From the NCBI GenBank assembly GCA_018697195.1, contig CM031870.1, forward strand, positions 6,759,784 to 6,823,783: DNA of 64,000 nucleotides, written 5' to 3'. The stretch comes from Certhia americana (lineage: Eukaryota > Chordata > Aves > Passeriformes > Certhiidae). Both the position numbers and the translations under genes were made by a program. This document shows positions 22,101-35,045 of the stretch, piece after piece. The notes beneath the pieces were generated by a model. It was not told the DNA's origin, made no database searches, and saw only the letters and a program-made list of their open reading frames with translations. Every line of letters starts with the position of its first letter. Within the stretch, counting starts at the first letter, position 1.

Positions 22101-25100
22101 TTGTAGACTATCTGCATTGGATTACATGAATTGTGTGCTTGACTCTTAAGTTACCCAGCAGCAATGACATAGTAACTTGACTTGAAACAATGGTAATTTC
22201 ATGGCAAATGTTCGATGCAAATGTTACTTTTTGGTAAAGTGCCAACTGCAATTTACCTCCTGTAAATTGCAAATAAATCTGTCTGTGCAGATTTTCTCAG
22301 TGTCTTCTGTACAGTAAGTCATCTCCAGTGAGTCTTTTGAAACAGTCAGTGATTTCTCTTTTTCCCCTCTCCCTCTTTCTTTTTGACTCTCACTTGAGTC
22401 AGGTAATTACAGATCTCGGTTGAAACCTTCCCAGGGAGTGATCAGGAAAGCCAGCACTTGCAGATGTTCTCCCATTGCTCACTGGCACCTTGTCTTCCCC
22501 TTCCTTCTGGAGGGTTTCTGGATCCACTCAGCTCTTGGTGATGGGCTGTGGGTGAGCAAATTGGAGAGCTCCAGGCAGCTGAGGGCTGGCAAAGCCAAGG
22601 ACGGCTCTGATTTCCCCTGCACAAGTGCCAGTCAGTGTTCTTTGTGGTGACATGAGTTCTCCCTGTCACATGTGGCTTTGGTGGGATAGTGTGATGATGC
22701 TTTTACATTCTGATCTCAGTGCTGACCATAACAGCAAATAGGGAACCAGAGCCTCTTGCCTTTAACATAATCTGAGAATTGACACATTTAGATCTCCATT
22801 TTATCCATGTGTCTTGGGGGGCAACTCTCCGGTCAATGATCTGCATGTTAAAGGAAGCAGAAAATCTGGATTTCAGTTAAAGGTATTTAATTGCAATGTT
22901 TTACTGCTAGAAGAATGATAGTTAGGGGACTACTTGGATGTAAGTATTAAAGAACTGTTTCACAGAAGTAGGAAAACTGTAGAGAAACCAACAAAAGCAT
23001 AGGTGGTGAGACAGGATTCCAGTAAAGAGAGTAAGCTAGTATAATCTTCTGGTGTCTCAGAAAGAATGGTTATAAATGCTGTTCTGTCTACAGCATCTGT
23101 TTTGTGAAAGACAAAACTTACTTTGCAAAATGTGAGAATGCTGTTCCTGACCTCCTGTCACAGTTTGTTATTCTCACAAAGTCAGACTGCCAGAGACTGT
23201 ATGACAGTCATAATTGTTTGTTGTTTCACTTTTCCTGTTTAGTGAACATAAGTGGGCTTTTTTGAACCAAAATGATTATGTCTCCTGAAATATACTGGTC
23301 TTATTTTTGCATCCATGTAGTAGCAGAAAGTGACAATTTTTAGTTCATTCTTTGAATTTTTTTTGTGTGATGCTTTTCCTCCTGCAACTTTGGGACTTTT
23401 AATGCAGTCATACTTATCCTTTTGTTTTAAAATTGAAAGGGAGGGAGAAGATCATCTTAGTGCCTATGATTTAGGGAGGCATGTGTAGCTTAGTAATAGA
23501 CTCACAAAAACAAATGTCCTAGCTCTTAGTTTTAGTCATATGCTGACTGTTCGGTATTTTCATTGCCAACGAGTGTGTACAGAAAGCCTCAAGTATACTG
23601 GATCAGCATATAAATGGGTGGCCTTGGAGTGCCAAAGGTCTGATGTATTCCAGCTTCTAGCAGTTACCTGTGCTTGGAGTTAGTGATTATGTCTCACAAA
23701 GCACAGGATGGGCACCTACACCCCTGGTCTCTTGTGGGGCACAGGATGTCAAGAGAAATCAAGAGTACGTGAAAACTTGTGAAAAGAAGGTGTGTGTTGG
23801 TTGAAGCTGCCACCAGATTTCTCAAGGAGAGGCAAGAATCTTTGTTACAACTGATGACCAAGTTCAAGTACTTAAAGGAGCTTCTTTGAAGCTACTGATA
23901 CAGTGAACATCAAAATACTGCAGCATCCTTTGTACAGTGGGAAATGATGGTGGTGTTCACTGAAACAGGGACATTGCAAATCAAATGAGGAGAGAGAATT
24001 GGGGTTTCTGCAGATGACTGTGTGTATCTTCTGCTAAAGAAACTGCAGTCAGTTTAAAAATACAAACATATGTTCTTAAGGCACTTTCATATGTCAGTCA
24101 GTGCTTTCACTTAGAACAATTCGTTGTACATAACTGAGATATGATTTAAGCATTTGTGTGGTCAGCTGGTACTGAAGTTCCTACACAACTGTGTGCAATG
24201 AGTGACTCTTTTGGCTGGCAGCCTGTACACTCTCACACTTACTGAGAGGGCCAGTGGGCCTTCTGTGAACTCCTTATGAGTGTCTGCTGCCAGCAGGGAT
24301 CTTATGAGGTGGTCTGGCTCTTGTCTTTAAACTTGTCCTTTCAGAGTTAGGTGCTGTGTGGGTCAGTGTTCTCACAGCTGCCCTGTGAAGTGGCTTTGTT
24401 GGTCGCTGTTCTCTCAGCTGCTTTTTGCTGGAGAAGGGGGACTGTTAGACAGAGCTACTGGAAAGGCTTCCTTTTTTTTTTGTGTGACTGCTGTCTTTTC
24501 TTTATTGTTGAGAACAGTAAGAAATATGACATTACTACAATTAGTTTAAAGCATATCTTATTATTACAGGAGTCATTTGATATATACCTGAACTATATTC
24601 AGCTAAATGTAATTACTGAAGGCATCTTAGGCACTTCAACATGAAGTCTGATATCTGAACTCAGTGTAGAAGAAAATCTGTGCACACTTATCTCTGTATA
24701 AAAGTAAATGTTTTTCTTTCCATTGCTGAGTAGATTGTAGACCAATGTGGTTTTTCAAAGTTACTCTGTTTGGCTGCAGAGAGTTGCAGTTTTCCATAGG
24801 TTAACTTGCAGAATGGGTTGAGCCAGGGTAAGGTAAATATTTGTAGCACAAGTACTTTCAGATGCTTTCAGTGGGATGCATCTCTGTCAAATACCAGGGG
24901 CTGTGGTTTCTTTTGGTCCCATAATCTGCAGTTTTGCTGTAGAGATGTGAACTGGTCGTGTCAGCACAGAGTAGCTCTTCCCCTGCCATGAGCTGCTTTA
25001 ATTATTCATAATTCATACCGAGGTGTTAAAGGTCTGTCACGCTTTGCATAAGCTAGTGTACCCTGGAAAAATACTGAAGGATTATTATTTTACAACCCTT

Positions 25101-25803
25101 TGCACATGAAAAGGGGAAAAATACACAAACTCTCATTAGAATATTATTTGCTTTTTTGTACGTGCTGGACCTTGTATGGCCTTTGACAAGGATCTCGAGG
25201 GAGAAGGTGGAATATTGGTAGTTTTTTTAAATGGGTGGAAATAAATTGCTCAGTTACTGAACCTTTGTTTTTTGAAGGTGGTTGAATTATGTGCAGTGAA
25301 ATAAATGAGTTTGTTCATGTCTGAGCATGTCTGAGGTTGGGAATTGGGTGGAATCTGATTTGGGTTCTGTTTTCAGCTTTATTGAAAACTGATGGCATGA
25401 TCTTGAACAGCCCTGTTGGTTTGGTTGTCTTGATTTCCCCTCTGCCCATTGTCTTGCTCATAGCTTAAATAGACTTCTCAAAACAAGTACTGCTGCTGCA
25501 TGAATTAGTTCATTAATTTATTTACATTACAAAAGCACCTGAAGGCACCCTTCTAAAATTATATTCTGTTTAGCTAACCGGACCTGGGTTTGTTCTTTGA
25601 AAATACAATAATCCTAACAAATCATTCCACCCACCTAATAAAGTAAGATGAAGTGCATAATAGGAAACAATTGAAAACTTTTTAATGGGATCAAATGGAA
25701 AAACAATGAGAAGTAATCAGTAAGGTATTGTGTGGTTAGAGAATATAAAGGAAAGGGAGGGATTCAAGAATAATGCTTTTGTCTGCTGAAAAAGCTACTT
25801 AAG

Positions 25804-26404
25804 TGTCCTGGTTTAGGGCAAGTTTGGGGAGAAACTCCCAAAGGGGCCCCTTCAGAGAGCAAACCCCCACAGCCCCTCCCCACGCCCACTGGTTCGGGAA
25901 GGATTCCTCGGAGAGAAGTGGAAAGAAACCTGTTTATTTAACAGACAGAGCACCCCCCAACACACAAGATGAACAATCACCGTTCTCACAAGATAACAAA
26001 TTCAGAAAGTCTCTCTTTGGGGAGTGGTCGCTCTGTTGTTGGTCTCTCCAGCACTGTGCAGACTGCTGCAGGACACAGAGTGCAGACTCTCGGTGTTTCA
26101 CAGGTCCCAGTCCAGAGCAGGCTTGAATGATCTCACAAAAGGAGAGAGGGAAAGGAAAGCAGTCCAGAGGAATCTTGGACTGTCTAGCTAAACTAACTAA
26201 AGAGCTAAGCAGAAGCAAGAGCAAGCAAGCAAAGCAGCAAGCAGCAGCAAAAGCAGCACCCTGTGTCTGTGTCCCTCCAACTATCATCAGCAAGATGATA
26301 ACAAAACCAAAACAAAACTTCCCTGAGCCAGTCTTGAAGAACATCTCCAGCCCAAACAGAACAGACAATTGGGGATACAAACCTCACAACATCACCCCAG
26401 GACA
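25804..26404. mobile_element. Solo LTR, 5-bp target duplication
   Basis: This 601-bp block has perfect 8-bp terminal inverted repeats, TGTCCTGG...CCAGGACA. It is flanked by the target duplication TTAAG (25799-25803 and 26405-26409). The TG...CA ends, the size and the 5-bp duplication identify a solo LTR, most likely ERVL-like. No gag, pol or env remains. Open frames inside it (for example 25803-26126 + and 25934-26380 -) are not host genes. It lies in DCUN1D3 intron 1. Its own orientation is uncertain. Confidence 0.88.
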
Positions 26405-27679
26405 TTAAGGAGTGTGAAAGAGTAGTAAGGTGCTTTAGTCTTCCTCTGCCTTTAGTTTTTCACATTATTATTAATTTTTCCTTAAGCAAGCCTTACACAA
26501 TTAGCTGCATGCAATGAACTACAGATCTGAAACTTCTGTTCTACTTTTTCTTGAGACTACTTGTTGAACTTTGAACTTGAGATGTGGTATCATGCTCTGT
26601 GAGTGTGTACAGAGTCAGGTGCTCTTCAACAGTGCAGAAAGCAGGTTTCTTCTGCCTAGTGTTGAAGGGAAAAATCTCCTTGGATGAGTAAGCTCTGGAC
26701 TTGGAGTGACAGCACACCAGGTCAAGGATCAGGTGTTGGAAAGAGACTTTTTCTTGCATTCTGGTGATTGGGGGGGGCTCCTCTAGGAAGAGATTTGGTT
26801 GATAGCTCTGATTCTTTACCCTGAGACCTGGCCCAGCATTATGGACTGTAAATATGGTGAAGTTGTTTCTGATTTTGTTTTTTTGTACTTGACCTTCTCT
26901 TCCAAAGTAGTTAAGCCTTTCCACTATGACCTTTCTCAGAGAAGTCTGTTTCTCATTTGAGGATGTATTCAGGCTTCTATCATAGCTTTTGCCTGGCTTG
27001 GTTTTCCCCTAGACTGCCATGTAGCCTTCTGCCAAGTGGCAGCTGGAGCTCCACAAAGTGGCTTTTCAGGTGTCTGTACAACTAGCTTCTACTCTATGCG
27101 GGCATGTTCCGTAGAGACAAATTTTACCCTGTTTGATCACATTTCTAAATCTGTTTTGTTTCCAAAGCTCAAACTGAGATTAATCAGAAATAGTTTCGTT
27201 ATCCTGGTTTGGAACAGATTGATAAAATTCTTATCTTGTATGTATCTGCCTACAAAATCATTACTCTCCGTAATTCATTGAAAGGTTCTTCAACTGCAGG
27301 AAGCCTCACAAACTAATAATTAATTTTGACTAATTGCAGCAGGACTTTCCTGCTTTTAGACTTCCTCTTGAGTAACTTTGCATAATTGTATTTGTGCAGC
27401 AGTGGTGTGGAGCAGATCAGCGCGACAGACAGGTGCTAGTGCAGCGCTTGGTTGGGGATGTGGTGGGGTGTGTTCTGGGATCCTGAGAGCCCATAATGTG
27501 CCATTGTGCTGCACTCAGAGGCCTTCTGCTGTCAAAGTTTCATTGCAGGTTCAGACTTGAAATAAACAGTTTACATAATGTGCTGGCTTTGACTGAAGTT
27601 TGGTTTTTTGCTGTAACACTTATGCACCAAGTGCTTGGTGCTGTAGCGTAGAATTCTGAACTGCACAGGGAAAGCTTCC

Positions 27680-27710
27680 NNNNNNNNNNNNNNNNNNNNN
27701 NNNNNNNNNN
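27680..27710. other. Assembly gap (31 N)
   Basis: A run of 31 unknown bases inside DCUN1D3 intron 1 ends in an A-rich stretch. The true gap length is unknown, and any open frame crossing it is an artefact. Confidence 0.98.
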
Positions 27711-30700
27711 AAAAAAACAATACCATTGATCCTTCACAGATTCCCCACAGGAGAGCAAAGAAAGTTGCCTTTGGTGAGAAGGCTGCCTGCTCTTACCTCT
27801 GGGAAAGCTGCTGGGGATGTGGAGGGCCTACACTGATCCTCCTGCCCAGTGCTCAGGAGCTTAGACACAGGTGCAAAAAGAGGCAGGTGAGCAAAACAAA
27901 GGCCTCCATCATCCCAAGGGTCCACACTATTTACTTACTTATTTCCCTGTGGGTTGCTGAGGGATTGCTAATGAGCAGTGCAGGCTGTTGTGATGCTGCT
28001 GCTCCACAGCAGCACAGGGGGAGGGATGTTAGTGACCACAGCCTGCAGCTGCACCTGCAACTCTGGCTGAGGACTGAACCAAAACCTGTGCCACCAGCGT
28101 GCTGCTGCTTCTCTCCACACCTACTGCACTCACTGTACATGATTTAGGATGAAGTCAGTGCATTGTTGTGCTGTGACAGCCTTTAAATACAGCCTTGAAG
28201 AGCTTGATCTTTTAACTGCTAACTTATACTAACTTTTTGTTCTATATCTCATAATTGTGTTGTCAAAGTTTACACATGCTACTGCATAAAAAATTTTAAA
28301 AAGGTTAAATGGACAACTTGGAAGAACAGAAATATAAAAAAAGGAGAAGAATTATAGCTGTAGGTTCTAACATGTTAAAATTTCTGTCTCTAGTCAGTGT
28401 GCGTGTCTGTATAGGTCAGCCAGCATGGAAATTACTTCAAACAACATGAAAAAAGTTTGGCTTTTGCTGGGTAGGGTTGATCTCCATCAGATTCAGCTTC
28501 TTTTGAACTTGAAATAAGCGTTTGCTTCCAGTATGTGCAGTAAGTCAACTGGAAATGTGGATTTGGTGGATCATAGGATCATACATCTCTTCCAAAGAAA
28601 TACAAATTATGTTTGAAAAGTAGTTTATTGCAAAAAGTTGCCATGACAGTGATTTTTCAAGATGTGAACTGTAAGAAGTTTCAACAGGTTCCTGGGGAAT
28701 GAGGCTGCACAACATCCTGTGTTCCTCCCTGGTGATTTATAAAAAGGAATTATTTAGATACAGGAGGCCAAAAGAAATTAACATTGATGTGCCAGATGTT
28801 AACATTTTCTTAAATTCTTGGAATTCAAGGGATGCTATGGTCAGATAGGAAAAGATTCTAGCTAGTACTTCCATGGTGAGAGAGGCAGACTCCTCTGTTC
28901 CCCTGCATGTTAAGCTGCCTGGTGGCTGTGCACCCACTGGAGCGTCTCCTAAAAGAGCTGTGAAGCCATGCAGGAAGGAAAAAAGGTGGTTGGTTATGTG
29001 GAAGATGAGGTTTGGGAGCAGAATATTTGGTCTCCATCTCAACAATAAATGCCTAAAAATGATTCAGTGGAGATATGTTTTTGCTCTGTATGTGTATATG
29101 AGTGAAAGTATCACTCCAGAGTTTCCAGGCATTTTGAAATGTTTGTGGCTTTGAAGCTCTATCAACAGCTTTAGTCTGAGCTAGGTTTTTTGTGTCAGTC
29201 AAATTTTCCTAATCCACATACAGGATTCAGGTTTGGGGAAAACTCATGTGGAGATTGGCATATGTGACAAGACCTTGTTTCATGGTTGTCTTTCTACATG
29301 CACCCCTCCTCTTTTTGCTGAAGGAAGCTCTAAACAAGCTAATGTTCCTACTTGTTTCCTAAGAAGTAGATCTCATGTAAAAGGTAAGTATGCAGCAAGG
29401 CAGCTTTTGATCATCTGTCTGCTCCCTAGATGTACTTAGAGCTGTAAAAATGAGATGTTTTAGTGTTTCTGTTAGTATGGTACAGCTGGGGAGCTTTGCC
29501 AGAGATTTCTTGTTTGTTATGTTTTTCTACTAGATCAGATACAGAGGTATTGACTAGGGGGTGCAGTTGCAGCTCTTGCTACACAAACCAGACGTACCTT
29601 TGTCTTCTTCTCTTCAGAGGTTTCTTGTTATACAGCAGAGTTGTGAATTTAAGAGAAGCAAAGTTGAGCCAGCTCGAACATGGGAAAACAAACATGAAAA
29701 AGAATGTGCTAGAGACATAAAAAAGGGAGTTATTCTGCAGACTCAAATAATGCTTTGCTAGGTAGCAGCTGTCTGGCATTCACAGATTAATCAGCGCTCA
29801 GCTAACATGCAGTGGCAGTGATAGCATGTCCTCTGCTTTGCTTGGAGAGTATGAAATGAGGAATTAACTCTCCCATGCTGTAAGCCATGAAAGTATCTGG
29901 AAGTGTATATTTACTCTGAACAAACATTTGAATTTGTCAGTTGTCTTCAGTACCTGTTTATATGATAACACAGAGTTAATGGTGTTAATGCTATTTTTTA
30001 AGTCAAAAAAGTGAAGTAGTTTTTTATAAAATGACTCCTTGAACAAATGGAGTTTGGCTCTGACGGATTCTCAGTGATTTTGGTGCATTTCATGGTTTTC
30101 ATAGCCTCTTCTAAATGTAAAGATTTGTGTCATCTTTTGTCTTCCAGCATTCTATGTGGAACCCAGGGAGCCTAAAGGAAGCTGTGAAGCTAGTGGAATG
30201 ATTCCCTGTGTAGCTGAAACTGTGTAAGTATTAGATCTTTGCTTGCAAGATCCTTTGTCCAGCACAATTGTTAGAACAGTGGTTGCTTCACTGCTTCAGC
30301 AGTGGCAGTGGTCATCTCCTGCCTCACCAATGGGAAGCTCTGTGTATCTGCTCAGGGCTGGAAACAGACAGGGCATCCCTACTCTCAGCTGCTTTTAAAG
30401 TCATGTATCCCTGATCTTTAAAAGGAAGATTATGTATAGAGGAATTCTGTAAAATTCTTAGAGTGTGCTCAAGTGTTTGTGTAAAGCTGAGGCTGGGTTG
30501 AGGCTTAGTTAAGCTCTAGTTATGTTGTCTTTGCCTTAGCTAGTGAAATGCTACTTGGAAAGGGATTTAATGGTTGGCTGAGCTGTCTCCCCTTTTGTTA
30601 TAAGAATTCATAAAATTGACTTTGAGGTCTTCTTGAATGTATGGAAAGCTTTTTCCTCCACTCTCTTGATACTTTCTGTGTTTTGAAACTCATTATAAAT

Positions 30701-33700
30701 AACTACTGATGCAACACTTTATTAAAAAGCATAATGCTTGTTTTGCTTGTTATTCTCTGGACGCATCCAATAATTTCTATTACTACAATAACATCAGTCA
30801 TTATAGAAAAATACAGAGTTACTTAAGTATCTCCTTTGCATCTTCTCTCCTCCTGCCAGCTCACCCCCCACTTCATTGCTGCTGTTTTCAATTGTGCCAC
30901 GGTGTGCTTGTATGATTGAGAGTTATTACTGAGTCACTTTGTGTTGCTCCCTTCAAATTTTGGGTTATGAGTGATCTGGTCACTTGAAAAAGTAGGAAAA
31001 ATGCTGCGTATTCCTTACAGCACTTAGAAAAAAGTCCCACACAAAACCCCCACCAAATCAAAAAGCCTCACCAAGCTTTTTTTGTTACAAAGGCCAAGGC
31101 CTTTGTAATCTCTAGGTTTTCATTTAATGCGTGGGGTCATATGGCTCTGCACATCCTTTGTTCTTAGAGGGTGACTTTCCTTTAGCTGGCTGTATTCATC
31201 AGCACTCATCTTCTTGTGTTCCCAGCTGCTGACTCCTTTCTAGAAAGGTGCAGATAACGTCACTGTGGATCTCTGATTTGAAAGAGGAAGGTGGCCTCAT
31301 GGTCATCTTGGTGATTCATATGTGCTGGAGATCATTGCTCAATACTTTTCTGAGTAATAGACTTCTTTGGGAGGACTGCATCCTGTAGCACTGAGCACAT
31401 GCCAACCTTAGCCCTGAATTTTGATCTTTTTTAGTAGAATGGCAAAAGTAGTGGTCACTGCTGCCTTTTATGTCTTGCTTTTATGCTGTACAAGTCTCTT
31501 AGTAATTTTGCTCTTGGGAACTGATCCTTTTGGGAATTGATGCTTTGCCACCAATCCAGTGTAACCTTTGGGTACACAAGAACTTTATACTTGTAGTTTC
31601 TGCTCCAGCTGGGAGCAATCTCTCTGCAGATCCTTGTGCTCTGTGATACTCACTTGGCTTGCAGCTCTGTTCACCTTCCTGAGGGTGCTCTCTCCCACTT
31701 CTTGAGCTCTGGCTTCACTGCTGCTCCTGATACTGCAATTAGATCCTCTCTCCAACCTTCCTTAACAAAAGGACCGGTTTCTCCCACTAGTTTCTGTCTC
31801 CTTCCAAGGCTCTTGTTCCTTTTGTGCCTTGAAACCTGAGTCAGGAAGGAAGCGGAGGTGACTAGTTAGTGAAGTGGATCCAGCTCAGCTAAGGCAATTT
31901 ACAAAATGGTAACTGATCGAGTGCCAAAAGACTTTTCTCTTACAAAACCAGATACATGCACAAGCTGCCAGCGGATGCAGTCTGGATTTATTTTTTTTTT
32001 TTTCCAAGCTGGTTTTGCTATTTTTGGGGTAGAATGCTTCTAAGTATCTGGCACATGGCATCAAATTTCATGTAGAAGAAAAGTGAGGAATTGCAGCAAC
32101 TGTACATCAGTATCTTCTAGTGTTTGTTCATAAGGAGTAGGATTGTGCTCTGAAAACCTCCTTGGTGGGGAGGAGGAAGGAAGAACTCTGTTAGTGCAGG
32201 GAAGAGCAGTGCTAGTAGTGGCCAGGCAGTGGCTGTTCAGGAGCAGCATTCAGCTCTTTGTAAGGCAAGTAGCAGTACAGAAAATGTGTTTGTTACAAGG
32301 GTATGATGTGAGGGAGGTGGATAACTTGCCCTCTAGGGGTTAATGCTACTGGGCTTGCTTGTTTTTGGAAAGTGCTGATGGGACATCTCCTAACATACAG
32401 GTGTCTAATAATGCTGGCAGATTAGTGTATTGTAGTGTATTTTTGTGTGTATTGTAGTGCTCTTTTTGTGACAGCAAATGACTTTAAACCCATCAGTTTC
32501 ATCACATCGGTGATGTCCCTTTGGAAATCCGAACATTAGATTGTTATCATCATTAATACAAGCTGTTGCTTAGGAAGCATGACGGCATGAGTCACTTCTA
32601 TTAGGAAAGTTATGGATACAGTATGTCAGTCTTGCAAACTGCCTTTTTAAAAAAAAAAAAACCAACAAACTGGTTTCAAATTGGGTTTCCTGAAGTGAAT
32701 TGGATTAATCTGTTAATTACATTGTGTGTGATTTGACTGCTTTAGAGGAAGGTACTGTTCACTAATGGGCAGCTGTTCCTTAACCTTCCTCCATAGGGAA
32801 AAGCTGTTCCAAATCACCAATACCTGATAACTACGGTTACGTCTTTGAGCAGAAAGTTTTCTATTCTACCTAAACTCTGCTTTAAACTCTAATACTAGTC
32901 TGTACTTGGGATTTTTTGTTCTGTTCTTTCAGCTGCACGCTTCTCTCTAAAGAAAAATTTGTCCAGTGTGGTGCTCGCTGCCTCTGAGAAATTGATGGAA
33001 GAACAAGAATTAGTATAGATTGAGGATTAGAATTTGGATGGATTTAAATATGGTGGGGGGGAAAGCTGATATGTGGGAGTTAATTACTAAGCAGTTTTTC
33101 TACTGTCTACTAATATCCTGTTTGTTTTGGTGTTATGAAATAATGACTGGAGAGGACGATGTTGCTCAGGCACCTGGAAGCACAGAAATCAGTGCCAGGC
33201 TGTGCTTCACAACTCATAAAGCTGTGAAGTACTAAGGACCAGTGAAATTGTCATATGGATTGTTTATATTGATGTGCGTATTTTTATAAATCCTTTCAAG
33301 TACAAATTACTGTGAATTTCTTGAATATATTTACTCAAACTTTGCTTGCTTATAAAAATGATGCTGTGAAATTAATCTTTAAAGCATTGCAATGAATGCT
33401 TTAAATGAATGCTTTTTTCCTTTGTCTGCTTAAAATATAGGTATTTGCTAGTTTTCTATGTGGGTGCTTAAGAAAAGGGGCTGGGGAGGGAAAGGGAAAC
33501 CAGGTAGTCGAAAGCAGCATCTTGGCTGTTGTAGTTCCACTGGTAAAATATTTTGCTCATGAAGCTGCACACGTGCTGTTTTGTCAAAACAGGTATAATG
33601 GCTGAGAGAAGATTTGTTTTTGTAATCTTAATATCTGAGAATTCATCTGTACTTGTTGCTGCTGTTGGTTTTACAGCTTAACAGAGGGCTTCAGTCTCAG

Positions 33701-34943
33701 TAAAGCTTTGCCCAAGAAAGAACACAGTAAAACTGACATGACAGCTATTGTAGTTCTTAATTTTTTAATATTTATCTCTCTTCTTTCTTGTTCTAATTCT
33801 AAACTGGAAGCTGTACACAAAGTCAAGGCAAACACAATTTTTATGTTTCAAACATAAAAAAACCCATAGGCTTTTGACTAACTGACAGCAGAGGTGAAAT
33901 GCAAGTAAGTGGGTAAAGGAGGACTATGATAAGCAATTGCTTTCTTGGAGCTGACGTTTCTGAGAAACAGACTGTCCTTGGTATGGCTGCATGCTGATAG
34001 GGCAGTGTCAGAGTGTTAGCTTGGTTTTCACAGGGAAAATTGGAGAGACCTTTTCTCTGGACAAAATATATTTTCCAGTTATGCAGGGCTTTGTGAGAAC
34101 ATGATGAAATCATTTCGGCATTTTAATTTTTATTTAAAAGCCCCTCTGAACAGGAATTACTACTTCTTATCTGCATGTGTGTGTCCCTGAATAAGTTTCA
34201 TTAAGAAGGCCCTCTCCCCTGTCTCCTTACCTGAAGGGAGGAGCCAACTTGAAACAGTGGACAATTTTTGAATATCCTTTTGCATAAGAAGTGTTGCCTC
34301 CTTTCTGCAAGCATACTCTGTGTACGTTTTAAGTGCAAATCCTAGATTCCAAACTGTTTAAAAACAAACACACAACTTCCACTCACTCTTCTCCTTCCCA
34401 AAACCAGCCAACAGCCAGTCCCTTCCTCCCCCCCTCCCTGAGAAGTCCCTTTTCCTGATTTGCTGGAGGTACAGTCTAGATTCAGTGCTTCTTAGGTCTC
34501 TGCCAGGTTGTCCCATCATTGTCCCTGTCCTCTTTTCCCTGCTTTGTTTCAGTGTTTCATATTCTCTATATAAAATGTGAATATACTTTTAAAAAACATT
34601 TCCTTTAATATATTTCTGGGTTAGAGTAGTCTGTCGTGATGAAGCCTGTACATGAATCAACCTCTTTGTAACCTGTGCTGCAGTAAGAATTTTAGGAATT
34701 TCCTTTATTAGGACCCGTTAGTGTAGTGTAGCCACTGAGTGAGCGGCATTGATTTCTAGGTAAAACAGCCTGAAATTGCCTTAAATTTATGGCATATTCC
34801 AGCCTGTATACACTGCTCCTTTTCAGTATGCAAAGCTTAAATATCCTGAAGTCGGTCGCATAATGGCAAATGTTATCCCACATTCAATACCTCACATATT
34901 CTTTATGGAGAGACAGCAGTTTGACTCTGAAACTGTTTTTCAG

Positions 34944-35045
34944 GTTAGCTGAGTGCTGCTAATGGCATGGTGAGATGTGTTGAAGAGCAGCTGCAAGGGT
35001 GTCCAAGGGCAGGGGGACCACGCTAGGAGCTGGGCTTGCAACATC
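34944..35045 (+). promoter_or_regulatory. DCUN1D3: DCUN1D3 5' UTR part of exon 2 with three upstream ATGs
   Basis: The acceptor CTGTTTTTCAG ends at 34943. Before the main ATG there are three upstream starts: ATG-GCA-TGG-TGA (34962-34973), a 19-codon frame (34967-35026, TAG) with G at -3 and +4, and ATG-TGT-TGA (34975-34983). The 19-codon frame ends 19 nt before the main start. This suggests translational control, but only if this acceptor is the one used. Confidence 0.6.

Larger units (their letters stand above)
19159..34943 (+). other. DCUN1D3: DCUN1D3 intron 1
   Basis: This intron of about 15.8 kb separates the noncoding exon from the first coding exon. The first 500 bp is still CpG-rich with a CGG cluster. 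Beyond that it is ordinary AT-rich DNA, with the solo LTR at 25804-26404 and the assembly gap at 27680-27710. No nested gene or RNA was recognised. Confidence 0.75.

Noticed and set aside
25803..26408. Open frames of 93-148 codons on both strands
   Set aside because: They lie wholly within the solo LTR and match no retroviral protein; LTRs normally carry no genes.
27540..27758. 72-codon frame with unknown residues
   Set aside because: It crosses the N gap and is an artefact.
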